Assembly (NCBI RefSeq): GCF_013201625.1
Contig: NZ_CP053839.1
Span: forward strand, 496,001-560,000
DNA: 64,000 nucleotides
DNA from: Aliarcobacter lanthieri
GTDB lineage: Bacteria; Campylobacterota; Campylobacteria; Campylobacterales; Arcobacteraceae
Direction: 5' to 3'
Shown: piece by piece, positions 55,874-64,000 of the stretch
Layout of the letters: each line of letters starts with the position of its first letter
How positions within the stretch are numbered: the first letter of the stretch is position 1
Translations under genes and position numbers: made by a program
The notes under the pieces: model-generated
The model's database searches: none
Seen by the model: only the letters and a program-made list of their open reading frames with translations
What the model was told of the DNA's origin: nothing

Positions 55874-57440
55874 TTATTTTAAACCTATAAGTAAATTTTG
55901 TCTCTTTTTTGTCTGATAAAATAGATATTGTAACAAAATTCTTGTCACAAATCTCTTTTACAATTTTTAAACCTAATCCAAATCCTCCACGTGAAGAGTT
56001 TTCTCTATAAAAGTCTTCAAAAATTTTATCTACATCTTCAATGCTTTTTGAATTAGTTGTTACACTAAACTCTATAACTTCATCATCTATATAGAAAAGT
56101 TTTACAAAAATTGGTGAAGAACTAAAAGAATATTTCACAGCATTAGATAGATTGTTATCTATTACTCTTTGAAGTTCAATAGCATTAAACTTGATATATA
56201 CATCATCTTCAATATTTTTTATAAAATATAATGAGTTTGATTTTACAATTTCATCAAAAAACTCTAATCTTCCTTTTAGAATTTCAGAAAAGTTTAAATA
56301 CTCTTTTTCATATATTACTCTATCTTTTTTTATTAAATATGATAAATCATCATAAATATATTGAATTATTTTTGAACCAGATTCAATATTTGTTATATAG
56401 TTATTTGGAGGAACTTTCATTTTAAGTAAGTCAATGTTTGTTCTTATGATTGTTAAAGGAGTATTTATTTCATGAACAGAATTTTTTATAAATTTTTTTT
56501 GTGAATCTACTAAATTTGAAAGTTCTTTTGTTTTCTCTTTAACTTTAAATTCTAAATTTTTATTTAAATCTTCAAGCATTGTAGTTTTAAGTTTAATATT
56601 TGTCATAGCATCATTTGCATAGTTTGCTATAACTTTAAATTCTCCAAAAATAATCCTATTTTGATTTATTGGATTACTATTTTGCTCAGATTCTTTAAAA
56701 TATTTCCCTATCTCTTTTACATCATTTACAATTAAAATAGTTGCATTTTTATAAATAAATATTGAATATAAAATAAGTAAAATTGTTAATGATGTTATTT
56801 GTAGAGTATAGTTAGAAATTTTTTTATTATATTCTTCTTCTTTTTGTTTTATTAATCTATCAATTTCATCCAGATATACACCTTTCCCTACAATCCAATT
56901 CCATTTAGAATATGATTTTACAAATGAAAGTTTATTTCTTTCTTTATGAATTTCTGGTTTTGACCAAAAATAATCAACAAATCCACCATCAGCATTTTTT
57001 GAGGCTTCTATTAATTCTAAAAGAACTTTTTTACCATTAAAATCTTCAAAATTAGAAAAATTTTTACCTATATTTGATTTATCAGTAGTTGCATTATAGA
57101 TTAAAGTTGCGTTTACATCATAAATAAATATATATTCATTTGGATTATTACTTATAGATATTTTTTCTAGAGCTTTTAAAATATCTTTTTTTATCTCATT
57201 GTCAGATTTTTTATATTTATTTTCTTCATAATAGTAATCCATAAATTCTAAAACATAATTTACATAATTTATTAATAAATCTTTTTGATTGTTTGTATAG
57301 TCCTCTTTTAAAGTATGAACTTTTTCTTGTAACTCATCATGAGCATTATTAATAATGATAAATGTAAAAAATGATATAAGAATAACTATAAAAAATATAC
57401 TATATACAATTAAGTGATAAAGACTCTTTGCTTTTAACAT
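55854..57440 (-). CDS. Sensor histidine kinase with single Cache domain
   Basis: 528 residues from ATG 57440 (AAGG upstream). TM1 (about 12-34), a periplasmic sCache_2 domain with KSNIGKNFSNFEDFNGKK and WNWIVGKGVYLDEI, TM2 (about 210-232), a coiled-coil linker, the H-box NSVHEINTPLT with phospho-His at about 323, and an HATPase domain with N-box NNLSNAVKYS and GGFGLGLKIVKE. sCache domains of this kind bind small carboxylates such as acetate or propionate, which matches the transporter and pta-ackA genes that follow. Confidence 0.92.
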   Translation of the reverse strand: MLKAKSLYHLIVYSIFFIVILISFFTFIIINNAHDELQEKVHTLKEDYTNNQKDLLINYVNYVLEFMDYYYEENKYKKSDNEIKKDILKALEKISISNNPNEYIFIYDVNATLIYNATTDKSNIGKNFSNFEDFNGKKVLLELIEASKNADGGFVDYFWSKPEIHKERNKLSFVKSYSKWNWIVGKGVYLDEIDRLIKQKEEEYNKKISNYTLQITSLTILLILYSIFIYKNATILIVNDVKEIGKYFKESEQNSNPINQNRIIFGEFKVIANYANDAMTNIKLKTTMLEDLNKNLEFKVKEKTKELSNLVDSQKKFIKNSVHEINTPLTIIRTNIDLLKMKVPPNNYITNIESGSKIIQYIYDDLSYLIKKDRVIYEKEYLNFSEILKGRLEFFDEIVKSNSLYFIKNIEDDVYIKFNAIELQRVIDNNLSNAVKYSFSSSPIFVKLFYIDDEVIEFSVTTNSKSIEDVDKIFEDFYRENSSRGGFGLGLKIVKEICDKNFVTISILSDKKETKFTYRFKINENTAS

Positions 57441-57510
57441 TTGCAACCTTATGTAAATAAAGTGTAATGATAACTAGATTTTTATAATAAAGAGTTAAAA
57501 TTTATTTAAG

Positions 57511-57587
57511 TGGCGCGGCCGACGAGACTCGAACTCGCGACCTCCTGCGTGACAGGCAGGCATTCTAACCAACTAAACTACGGCCGC
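57511..57587 (-). tRNA. tRNA-Asp (GTC), downstream copy
   Basis: 77 bases including encoded CCA. GCGGCCG acceptor, CTGTCAC anticodon loop, GTTCGAG T-arm. Flanks TTTATTTA (57501-57508) and TAAATAAA (57591-57598) are complementary and can extend the acceptor helix. Confidence 0.97.
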
Positions 57588-57601
57588 ACCTAAATAAACA
57601 A

Positions 57602-57677
57602 TGGTGGTCGATATAAGACTCGAACTTATGACATCTACCTTGTAAGGGTAGCGCTCTACCAACTGAGCTAATCGACC
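57602..57677 (-). tRNA. tRNA-Val (TAC), downstream copy
   Basis: 76 bases with encoded ACCA. Acceptor GGTCGAT pairs with ATCGACC, anticodon loop CTTACAA. Confidence 0.97.
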
Positions 57678-57711
57678 AAAAGAAGGGGATTTAATGTTGT
57701 ACAATTGACCT

Positions 57712-57786
57712 TGGTGACCCCTAGGGGATTCGAACCCCTGTGGCATGGATGAAAACCATGAATCCTAACCGTTAGATGAAGGGGCC
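57712..57786 (-). tRNA. tRNA-Glu (TTC), downstream copy
   Basis: 75 bases with encoded CCA; acceptor GGCCCCT, anticodon loop TTTTCAT. Flanking segments 57696-57704 and 57790-57798 pair over nine positions (one G-U). Confidence 0.97.
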
Positions 57787-57807
57787 AAGTTATACAACAA
57801 TAAAAAG

Positions 57808-57883
57808 TGGTGACCCGTGATGGATTCGAACCATCGGCCTCCTCATTAAAAGTGAGATGCTCTACCGGCTGAGCTAACGAGTC
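57808..57883 (-). tRNA. tRNA-Lys (TTT), downstream copy
   Basis: 76 bases with encoded CCA; acceptor GACTCGT, anticodon loop CTTTTAA. Confidence 0.97.
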
Positions 57884-57903
57884 AAAAGTAAAAAATATTT
57901 AAG

Positions 57904-57980
57904 TGGCGCGGCCGACGAGACTCGAACTCGCGACCTCCTGCGTGACAGGCAGGCATTCTAACCAACTAAACTACGGCCGC
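57904..57980 (-). tRNA. tRNA-Asp (GTC), upstream copy
   Basis: Identical to the copy 393 bases to the left. Flanks TATTTA and TAAATA (57896-57901, 57984-57989) are again complementary. Confidence 0.97.
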
Positions 57981-57994
57981 ACCTAAATAAACAA

Positions 57995-58070
57995 TGGTGG
58001 TCGATATAAGACTCGAACTTATGACATCTACCTTGTAAGGGTAGCGCTCTACCAACTGAGCTAATCGACC
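57995..58070 (-). tRNA. tRNA-Val (TAC), upstream copy
   Basis: Identical to the downstream tRNA-Val; the 14 bases between it and tRNA-Asp are also identical in the two units. Confidence 0.97.
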
Positions 58071-58093
58071 ATTTAAAGTTACATATTTGACCT

Positions 58094-58168
58094 TGGTGAC
58101 CCCTAGGGGATTCGAACCCCTGTGGCATGGATGAAAACCATGAATCCTAACCGTTAGATGAAGGGGCC
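58094..58168 (-). tRNA. tRNA-Glu (TTC), upstream copy
   Basis: Identical tRNA body to the downstream copy, but the flanks differ: GTTACATA (58078-58085) and TATGTAAC (58172-58179) pair perfectly over eight positions. Confidence 0.97.
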
Positions 58169-58189
58169 AAGTATGTAACAATAAAAAAA

Positions 58190-58265
58190 TGGTGACCCGT
58201 GATGGATTCGAACCATCGGCCTCCTCATTAAAAGTGAGATGCTCTACCGGCTGAGCTAACGAGTC
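58190..58265 (-). tRNA. tRNA-Lys (TTT), upstream copy
   Basis: First gene of the tRNA transcript; body identical to the downstream tRNA-Lys. The leader in front contains TTAAGT-AGAAC-ACTTAA. Confidence 0.97.
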
Positions 58266-58307
58266 ATTATAAATATTTTTTAAGTGTTCTACTTAAAATG
58301 GACTGGA

Positions 58308-58336
58308 ATTATAGTGCAATTTATTTTAATTGTCAA
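58308..58336 (-). promoter_or_regulatory. Consensus promoter of the tRNA cluster
   Basis: On the minus strand TTGACA (58336-58331), 17 bases, TATAAT (58313-58308): a perfect sigma-70 promoter. The -35 lies inside the last codons of the cinA-like gene. Transcription would start about 35 bases before tRNA-Lys. Confidence 0.9.
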
Positions 58337-58829
58337 GAGTTTTTTTGATAAATTTTAAAATTTGTTTTAAAGCTGTTTTCGCAGCTTGCTCTTGTACTTC
58401 TTCTCTTGAACCTTTGAAGTTATAAATTTTTATTTTTTTTAAGCCTTTATTGTTGGAAATCCCAATAACTACCATACCTACAGGTTTATTTTTTGTTCCA
58501 CCTGTTGGACCTGCTACTCCAGATATTGCAATAGCAAATGAGGCATCAAATTTCTTAATTGCACCATAAAGCATCTCTTCAACAACCTCAATACTGACTG
58601 CTCCGAAATTATTTAAAGTTTTAGATTTTACACCTAACTCTTTTTCTTTAATGTAATTTGAGTAGCTAATAATACTTCCATTAAAAATATCAGAAGAACC
58701 AGATATTTTTGTAATTAAACTAGCAACCAATCCTCCAGTACAAGATTCAGCAGCAGTAATTGTATTTTGTGATTTTCTTAAGAGTTGTTGTAGAAAAATC
58801 ATATCTTTTTTTGAGAATATTTTTGCCAT
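58326..58829 (-). CDS. CinA C-terminal domain amidohydrolase (PncC type)
   Basis: 167 residues, stand-alone CinA-C domain. TAAESCTGGLVASLIT with the catalytic Ser and nearby Cys, FNGSIISYSN, GAVSIEVVEEM and AISGVAGPTGGTKNKPVGMV are the family's full signature set. PncC hydrolyses nicotinamide mononucleotide to nicotinate mononucleotide in NAD recycling; the missing N-terminal domain means it is not a full competence-type CinA. It follows mqo after a terminator. Confidence 0.9.
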   Translation of the reverse strand: MAKIFSKKDMIFLQQLLRKSQNTITAAESCTGGLVASLITKISGSSDIFNGSIISYSNYIKEKELGVKSKTLNNFGAVSIEVVEEMLYGAIKKFDASFAIAISGVAGPTGGTKNKPVGMVVIGISNNKGLKKIKIYNFKGSREEVQEQAAKTALKQILKFIKKTLDN

Positions 58830-58841
58830 AAAAAGCCTTTA

Positions 58842-58862
58842 AAAAGGGCTTTAAGCCCTTTT
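58842..58862 (-). terminator. Terminator of mqo with overlapping alternative hairpin
   Basis: AAAAGGGCT-TTA-AGCCCTTTT, nine pairs, T-run on the minus strand. The right part can also pair as AAAGCC/GGCTTT with bases 58832-58838, so two mutually exclusive hairpins are possible between mqo and the cinA-like gene. Confidence 0.8.
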
Positions 58863-58866
58863 AATA

Positions 58867-60222
58867 TTATTGTTCTGTAAAGTCAGATAAGAATTGGTCT
58901 TGGTAAAAAGTTTTTCCTAAGTATTTACAAACTTCTTTTATATCTCTTTCTGCATTTCCTAGACAAGAAGTTGCCCCTGGAGATGGTGTCATATTAAAAA
59001 TAATTCCATTCCCTGGATTTATAGAAGCCTCTCCAAGCATTAATTTTTTCTCCTCTTTATTTAGAACTTGTGGTCTTACTCCACCAAATCCTTTTGCATA
59101 TTCAATATCTTCTACACTTAAAGAAGGAACAATTTTTTGAGCATCTTTTACAAATAATTTTTTATTTATACCAGGTACTTCAAATAAAAAGTTTTTAAAT
59201 ATATAGTTTCTAATATCACTATCTTTTAATAAATCCCAGAAAATTTTTACAATATTTCCATCAAAATTCATAGTTTTTAAACATTGGAAGAAAGATTTTC
59301 CACCTTTATATCTTTCTAATACTAATAGTGCGAGTGCTGTTGGTCCAAATCTTGTTTTACCTTCGCATAAAATATCTGGATCTCCATGAAGTGCAGCAAA
59401 TGGTAGTTTATCATTTTGTACCATATAAACTTTTCCATTTAAATATGTACCATTAGTAATATAAAACGAACCAGCCATAGATAAAGAACCCATATGTTTT
59501 CCATATCCCATTTTATGAGCTAAATATAATGAGTGAGCTCCAGCATTTACAACAACAAAATCTGCTGTATAAACTGTACCATTTGTTGTTGTTACTTTAA
59601 ATTTATCACCAATTTTTTCAACTTCATCAACTTCAGAATTAAAATATACATCAGTTATTTTTTCACTATTTGCATTTTGAGCAGCTTTTACAAGTTCTTT
59701 TGTCATAGCTCCAAAATCAACTGTTGTATATTGGTCACTTGTTCCCATAGCAACTATAGGTTCTGGTCTATCTTTAGTTCTTTCTTTATCTGCATACACT
59801 AAAAGAGGTTCTTTCTCTCTTAAAGCTTCTTTATCCCATAGTTCTAGATAAGGGAAAATTTCTTTAAATTGGTTATATCTATTTGTTATAAATTCTACTT
59901 CTTTTTCACCAACGCCTAACGCCATTTTTTGGTGTTTAAACATAATTTTATCTTGTAAATCATACATAAGATTGAATTTTTCAATCATTTTAGCTGTTCT
60001 TTTAGTTATTTTTGCTTTATCAAAAGTATAGTTTGTCTCAATATCCCCAACGTGAATAGTTTGAGAGTTACTTGTTCCTTTAGAGTTCAAAGTTGCAAGA
60101 TTATCATACTTTTCTAATAAACAGATACTATTTACATCAGAATATTTTGCTAGCTCAAAGAATAAAGCTGCACCAGAAATTCCACCACCAACAACAATTA
60201 CTTCATAGTGTTTTGCACTCAT
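58867..60222 (-). CDS. mqo: Malate:quinone oxidoreductase
   Basis: 451 residues from ATG 60222 (AGGA upstream; the longer frame to 60249 lacks one). FAD-binding VIVVGGGISGAALFFEL at residues 7-23, LLEKYDNLATLNSKGTSNSQ, where SNSQTIH is typical of Mqo, and C-terminal MTPSPGATSCLGNA. It oxidises malate to oxaloacetate and passes electrons to quinone at the membrane, replacing or supplementing NAD-malate dehydrogenase in the TCA cycle. The related L-2-hydroxyglutarate oxidases are the main alternative. Confidence 0.9.
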   Translation of the reverse strand: MSAKHYEVIVVGGGISGAALFFELAKYSDVNSICLLEKYDNLATLNSKGTSNSQTIHVGDIETNYTFDKAKITKRTAKMIEKFNLMYDLQDKIMFKHQKMALGVGEKEVEFITNRYNQFKEIFPYLELWDKEALREKEPLLVYADKERTKDRPEPIVAMGTSDQYTTVDFGAMTKELVKAAQNANSEKITDVYFNSEVDEVEKIGDKFKVTTTNGTVYTADFVVVNAGAHSLYLAHKMGYGKHMGSLSMAGSFYITNGTYLNGKVYMVQNDKLPFAALHGDPDILCEGKTRFGPTALALLVLERYKGGKSFFQCLKTMNFDGNIVKIFWDLLKDSDIRNYIFKNFLFEVPGINKKLFVKDAQKIVPSLSVEDIEYAKGFGGVRPQVLNKEEKKLMLGEASINPGNGIIFNMTPSPGATSCLGNAERDIKEVCKYLGKTFYQDQFLSDFTEQ

Positions 60223-60419
60223 TTTTCCTATCCTATCTTTTTTTGTCAAAATTTTGAGATGATTCTATCATATAATATTTTTATTTTAGATAAATATTAT
60301 TCCAAAATTTTTATATATTTGTAAACTAATTGTTAATTATTAAATATTATATTAAATATATTTAGATACAATCTATGATTTAATAAAGAAGAAATTTAGA
60401 ATAAGTAAGGTGTTATATT

Positions 60420-63146
60420 ATGGATTACAAAGATAGTTTATTGCTTCCAAAAACAGATTTTCCAATGAGAGGGAATCTTCCACAAAATGAGCCACTAAGA
60501 TATGTTAAGTGGGATGAAAACAATGTTTATGAAAAAATGAAACATAATAGGGTAGGATGTGAGTCATTCACTCTTCATGATGGTCCTCCTTATGCAAATG
60601 GAAATATTCATATTGGACATGCATTAAATAAAATTTTAAAAGACATTATTAACAAATTTCATTACTTTGAAGGAAAATCTATAAGATATGTTCCAGGTTG
60701 GGACTGTCATGGGCTTCCAATCGAGCAAAAAGTTGAAGAAAAAATTGGAAGTGAAAAGAAAAAAGAGCTTCCAAAATCAAAACTTAGACAGTTATGTCGA
60801 GATCATGCTACAAAATTTGTGGATATACAAAAAGATGAGTTTAAAAAACTTGGAGTTATTGGAGATTGGGAAAATCCATACTTAACAATGGATTTTAAAT
60901 TTGAGGCAAATATTTATAGAGAACTTTGTGCTATTGCAAAACAAGGATTACTAGTTCAAAGAAGCAAACCAGTTTACTGGTCTTGGGCGGCACAGACTGC
61001 TTTAGCTGAAGCAGAAGTTGAGTATGAAGATAAAACTTCACCATCTATTTATGTAGCATTTAAACATCAAAATATTGATGCTAGTTTGATTATTTGGACA
61101 ACAACACCTTGGACACTTCCCGCTAATCAAGCAATTGCAATAAATCCAGAAGAAGAATATGTAAAAACAAGTGATAAATTTATAGTTGCAAAGAAATTAT
61201 ATCATTCTTTAATAGAACAAGAAGTAATTAAAGGTGAAATAGTTGAAACTATAAATATAAAAGAATTAGAAAATACAAAGGCTACAAATCCACTAAATGG
61301 CAGAAATTCTATAATTATTTTTGGAGATCATGTTGAAATGAGTGCAGGAAGTGGTGCAGTTCATACAGCCCCTGGACATGGGGAAGATGACTATAAAGTA
61401 TCACTTAAATATGGTATTGAAGTAATTATGCCTGTTGATGCTTTTGGAAAATATGATGAAACTATTGTAAGAGAAAAATTATTTAAAGATACAGATAAAT
61501 ATTTAGGGCTTCATGTATTTAAAGCAAATGAATTGATTTTAGAAGAACTTGGAAGTGCTTTGTTAAAAAGAACTGATATAAGACACTCATATCCACATTG
61601 CTGGAGAACACATACTCCAATTATATTTAGAGCAACAAAACAATGGTTTATCTCAATAGATGATAAATATGGGAATAAAAACAAAACTTTAAGAGAAAAT
61701 GCACTTGAAGTTATAAACAATATAAAATTTTACCCAGAATGGGGAAAAAATAGGTTAAAAGCAATGCTTGAGGGAAGACCTGACTGGTGTATATCAAGAC
61801 AGAGAGATTGGGGAGTTCCAATAGCATTTTTTAGAAATAAAAAAACAGATGAAATTATATTTGATGAGAAAGTACTAAATTATACAGCTATGATTTTTGA
61901 GCAAAAAGGTTGTGATGCTTGGTATGATTTAGAAATTTCAGAACTTTTATATCCAGGAAGTGGATTAAATCCTGAAGATTTAGAAAAAACTTTGGATATT
62001 TTAGATGTTTGGTTTGATAGTGGAAGTACACAAAATGCAGTTTTAAGAAGTCGAAACTATGATGCTGGAACTTTTCCTGCTGATATGTATCTTGAAGGAA
62101 GTGACCAACATAGAGGTTGGTTTCAATCTTCACTTTTAACAACTTTAGCTTCAAGTGAAGTAGCACCTTATAAATCAATTTTAACTCATGGTTTTACTGT
62201 TGATGAAAAAGGTGAGAAAATGAGTAAATCTAAAGGAAATGTTGTTGCTCCTGATAAAGTTTTAAAAGAATATGGAAGTGAAATTTTAAGACTTTGGGTT
62301 GCAATGAGTGATTATCAAAGTGATTTAAAAATTTCTGATAATATCTTAAAGCAAAATGGTGAACTTTATAGAAAGATAAGAAATACAGCTAGATTTTTAT
62401 TAGCAAATATAGATGGTTTAGAAAAAATTGTTGATATTTCAGAAATGGGAATTTTAGATAAGTGGATTTTAAATAAAGCTAAAAAAGTTTTTGATGAGAT
62501 TGAAGTATCTTTTAATACATATGAGTTCTCAAAAGGTTTAAATAAATTAAATAATTTTTTAGTAGTAGATTTATCTGGAATATATCTTGATGTTTGTAAA
62601 GATAGATTATATTGTGATGATAAGAATGATATCCATAGAACTGCAAGTCAAAGTGCTATGGCGTTAATTGCTAAAAAACTTATCTCAACTATGGCTTGTA
62701 TTTTAACTTACACTATGGATGAACTTTTAGAGTATGCACCAGCAATTATAAAAGAGGATTCTAAAGATATCTTTGATTTTAAAAAGTTTGAATTACCAGA
62801 AGTCGATTCAAATATAAATGAAGAATTCTTTTTAGAAGCAAAAGAGAAATTTTCAGAAATAAAAGATGCTTTAAGTAAAGAAAAAGTTATAAAATCTACT
62901 TTAGAATTAGAGATATCTACAAATTCTAAAGAGTTTATAGCTTTAGATGAAGTTGAAGCAAGTGATTGGTTCTTAGTTAGTAAATTATCTAACAAAGAAG
63001 TAACTGAAATTTTAGGAAGCTTTAAAATAGAAGATAGTGAGTTTAAAATTTTTAAAGCAACAGCGCATAAATGTCCTAGATGTTGGAAATTTACAGCAAG
63101 TGCTGAAGAAACTCTTTGCCAAAGATGTGAAGAAGTATTAAAATAG
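60420..63146 (+). CDS. ileS: Isoleucyl-tRNA synthetase
   Basis: Class I synthetase, 908 residues. HIGH motif in [20 protein letters not shown] (about residues 57-76), CP1 editing domain with [13 protein letters not shown] and [21 protein letters not shown] loop [11 protein letters not shown] near residue 600, anticodon-binding domain, and a C-terminal zinc finger CPRCW plus CQRCEEVL. That is the bacterial type 1 form. The ATG follows AAGG; a 170-base gap separates it from divergent mqo. Next genes follow closely. Confidence 0.97.
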   Translation: MDYKDSLLLPKTDFPMRGNLPQNEPLRYVKWDENNVYEKMKHNRVGCESFTLHDGPPYANGNIHIGHALNKILKDIINKFHYFEGKSIRYVPGWDCHGLPIEQKVEEKIGSEKKKELPKSKLRQLCRDHATKFVDIQKDEFKKLGVIGDWENPYLTMDFKFEANIYRELCAIAKQGLLVQRSKPVYWSWAAQTALAEAEVEYEDKTSPSIYVAFKHQNIDASLIIWTTTPWTLPANQAIAINPEEEYVKTSDKFIVAKKLYHSLIEQEVIKGEIVETINIKELENTKATNPLNGRNSIIIFGDHVEMSAGSGAVHTAPGHGEDDYKVSLKYGIEVIMPVDAFGKYDETIVREKLFKDTDKYLGLHVFKANELILEELGSALLKRTDIRHSYPHCWRTHTPIIFRATKQWFISIDDKYGNKNKTLRENALEVINNIKFYPEWGKNRLKAMLEGRPDWCISRQRDWGVPIAFFRNKKTDEIIFDEKVLNYTAMIFEQKGCDAWYDLEISELLYPGSGLNPEDLEKTLDILDVWFDSGSTQNAVLRSRNYDAGTFPADMYLEGSDQHRGWFQSSLLTTLASSEVAPYKSILTHGFTVDEKGEKMSKSKGNVVAPDKVLKEYGSEILRLWVAMSDYQSDLKISDNILKQNGELYRKIRNTARFLLANIDGLEKIVDISEMGILDKWILNKAKKVFDEIEVSFNTYEFSKGLNKLNNFLVVDLSGIYLDVCKDRLYCDDKNDIHRTASQSAMALIAKKLISTMACILTYTMDELLEYAPAIIKEDSKDIFDFKKFELPEVDSNINEEFFLEAKEKFSEIKDALSKEKVIKSTLELEISTNSKEFIALDEVEASDWFLVSKLSNKEVTEILGSFKIEDSEFKIFKATAHKCPRCWKFTASAEETLCQRCEEVLK

Positions 63147-63153
63147 GAATAAG

Positions 63154-63267
63154 ATGTTTCAAGAAGAAGTTACAGTAAACTTTATATTTCAAACAATAGC
63201 TGTTATTTTAGTTCTAACAGCTATTGGTATATATTTAGTAAATAAGAAGAAAAAAAAAGGAGATTAA
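63154..63267 (+). CDS. Small single-TM protein (37 aa)
   Basis: AGGAAT lies before ATG 63154. MFQEEVTVNFIFQTIAVILV then LTAIGIYLVN and a KKKKKGD tail: a short acidic head, one membrane helix of about 20 residues and a positively charged end that should stay in the cytoplasm. The polylysine codons and stop carry the AAAGGAGA used by the next gene, whose ATG is one base after the stop. No family recognised; the context is ileS and a NifU-like gene. Confidence 0.65.
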   Translation: MFQEEVTVNFIFQTIAVILVLTAIGIYLVNKKKKKGD

Positions 63268-63268
63268 T

Positions 63269-63544
63269 ATGTTTCCATTTACAGATGAAGATTTAAAAGA
63301 ACCTGTAAAAAATATAGTTGAGAAAAAAATATCTCCAATGTTGGCATCTGATGGTGGAGCAATAGAATTATTAGCTATAAAAAATGCAAAAGTATATATT
63401 CAACTTAAAGGTGCTTGCGTTGGCTGTAATGCAAGTGGAAGTACCTTAAAATATGTTGTTGAAAAAGAGTTAAAAAGTGCAATACATCCAGATTTAAAAA
63501 TAATAAATGTCCCAATAGGACAAGAAAATTATTTAGAGGATTAA
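63269..63544 (+). CDS. NifU C-terminal domain (Nfu-type) Fe-S protein
   Basis: 91 residues: NIVEKKISPMLASDGGAIEL and the cluster-binding CVGCNASGSTLK (Cys pair C-x-x-C). This is the NfuA/NifU-C domain that holds a 4Fe-4S cluster between two subunits and delivers it to apo-proteins. Stand-alone form without NifU-N or ferredoxin domains. Three bases separate its stop from the next start. Confidence 0.92.
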   Translation: MFPFTDEDLKEPVKNIVEKKISPMLASDGGAIELLAIKNAKVYIQLKGACVGCNASGSTLKYVVEKELKSAIHPDLKIINVPIGQENYLED

Positions 63545-63547
63545 AAA

Positions 63548-64000
63548 ATGGTAAATGAGAGTAGATTATTAGATGATGCAAACTCTTTGTTTATTCAAAG
63601 AAGGTTTGACGAAGCTTTATTTTTGTACTCTTTATTAACTTCACATTTCCCAGAAAATAAAGAGTATAAACTTTATCCTATATTTTGTGATATAGCTTTA
63701 GAAGATGAAAATAAAGCTATTGCTTTATTTGATTATTTTTCAATTATGAAAGTCAATAATTTAGATGAAGCAATAAAATATGTAGAAGATATGATAAATG
63801 CTTATGATGGTGATATTGAGAAAATGATGAACTTATTAAAAGATTTTAATAATTCAGCAGTTGATTCACTTGAAGCAATAAAATATGAAGATTTTAAAAA
63901 TTTAGTAGAAGAAAGAGGTTCATTTAAAATTGCTTTTGAAGATATTATGTTTTCAACAAAAGTTGCAATTGAAACAAAAGAAGATTTTTATGATTTTATT
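63548..64000 (+). CDS. Unrecognised protein, N-terminal 151 residues
   Basis: The frame runs off the end of the window. It opens MVNESRLLDDANSLFIQRRF then DEALFLYSLLTSHFPENKEY, a tetratricopeptide-like helical hairpin, followed by an acidic helical region. The start lies three bases after the NifU-like stop, so it belongs to the same operon. Nothing visible allows a function. Confidence 0.7.
   Translation, partial: MVNESRLLDDANSLFIQRRFDEALFLYSLLTSHFPENKEYKLYPIFCDIALEDENKAIALFDYFSIMKVNNLDEAIKYVEDMINAYDGDIEKMMNLLKDFNNSAVDSLEAIKYEDFKNLVEERGSFKIAFEDIMFSTKVAIETKEDFYDFI

Larger units (their letters stand above)
57501..58265 (-). repeat. Tandem duplication of a four-tRNA unit
   Basis: Lys-Glu-Val-Asp occurs twice with an offset of 393 bases at the Asp genes. 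tRNA bodies and the Asp-Val spacer are identical; the Val-Glu and Glu-Lys spacers have diverged in sequence and length. Confidence 0.95.

Noticed and set aside
57966-58181. 71-codon minus-strand frame
   Set aside because: It crosses tRNA-Asp, tRNA-Val and tRNA-Glu; the open frame is a by-product of tRNA sequence.
1-64000. CRISPR arrays, transposons, prophage, rRNA, toxin-antitoxin or restriction systems
   Set aside because: No evenly spaced short repeats, transposase or integrase frames, rRNA sequence, or recognisable defence genes were found on reading the window.

Overview
The window comes from a very AT-rich (by eye over 70% A+T), densely packed bacterial chromosome. The best fit is a member of the Campylobacterota, and within it an Arcobacter/Aliarcobacter-type organism. 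The reasons are a MutS with a C-terminal HNH nuclease (MutS7 type), a futalosine-pathway deaminase next to aroQ and sppA (an order also seen in Campylobacter), a malate:quinone oxidoreductase, c-type heme sensor proteins, TTA/AAA-biased codons, and promoters with a strong -10 but usually no -35. No prophage, insertion sequence, CRISPR array or rRNA operon is visible.

Region by region: 1-9.1 kb holds core metabolism and housekeeping genes (glmS end, metK, accD, a ThiE-like gene, rlmH, dus, prmA, ftsH). 9.1-11 kb is leuA behind a canonical promoter and a probable leucine-rich leader peptide. 11-18 kb holds small redox/heme proteins, MutS7-HNH, an XRE-like regulator, a Wzz-like chain-length protein with two arrays of 15-residue repeats, marC and a transglutaminase-like protein. 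18-26 kb holds a heme-type diguanylate cyclase, hisH-hisA, a Na/Pi transporter, comF, an S51 peptidase and lepA. 26.5-29.4 kb is a copper operon (CsoR operator, csoR, copA) in which a CopZ-like chaperone is fused in frame to CopA but keeps its own ribosome binding site. 29.4-39.3 kb holds ompA, prs, a porin, two different mnmA genes, folK, an M24 peptidase, aroQ, aminodeoxyfutalosine deaminase and sppA.

From 39.3 to 57.4 kb almost everything is on the minus strand and forms one acetate/short-chain-acid locus. It contains a Cache-domain histidine kinase and OmpR-type regulator, a DUF4212+SSS symporter pair, two DUF485+ActP symporter pairs, two copies of a cNMP/CBS/nucleotidyltransferase (DUF294) gene followed by a DnaQ-like exonuclease gene, a CDF transporter, and pta with two ackA genes. 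Three promoters in this locus (DUF4212, the second DUF485 gene, pta) share TTGCTA-type direct repeats 10-11 bp apart at the same distance from the -10. This looks like the binding site of the locally encoded regulator and would tie uptake and activation of acetate into one regulon. It is the most interesting signal in the window.

From 57.5 to 58.3 kb there are eight tRNA genes on the minus strand: Lys-Glu-Val-Asp, twice. They sit behind a consensus promoter, and sequences flanking the two tRNA-Glu copies can form precursor helices that differ in sequence but not in pairing. The window ends with a CinA-C amidase, mqo, ileS, a 37-residue membrane protein, a NifU-like protein and the start of an unrecognised gene.
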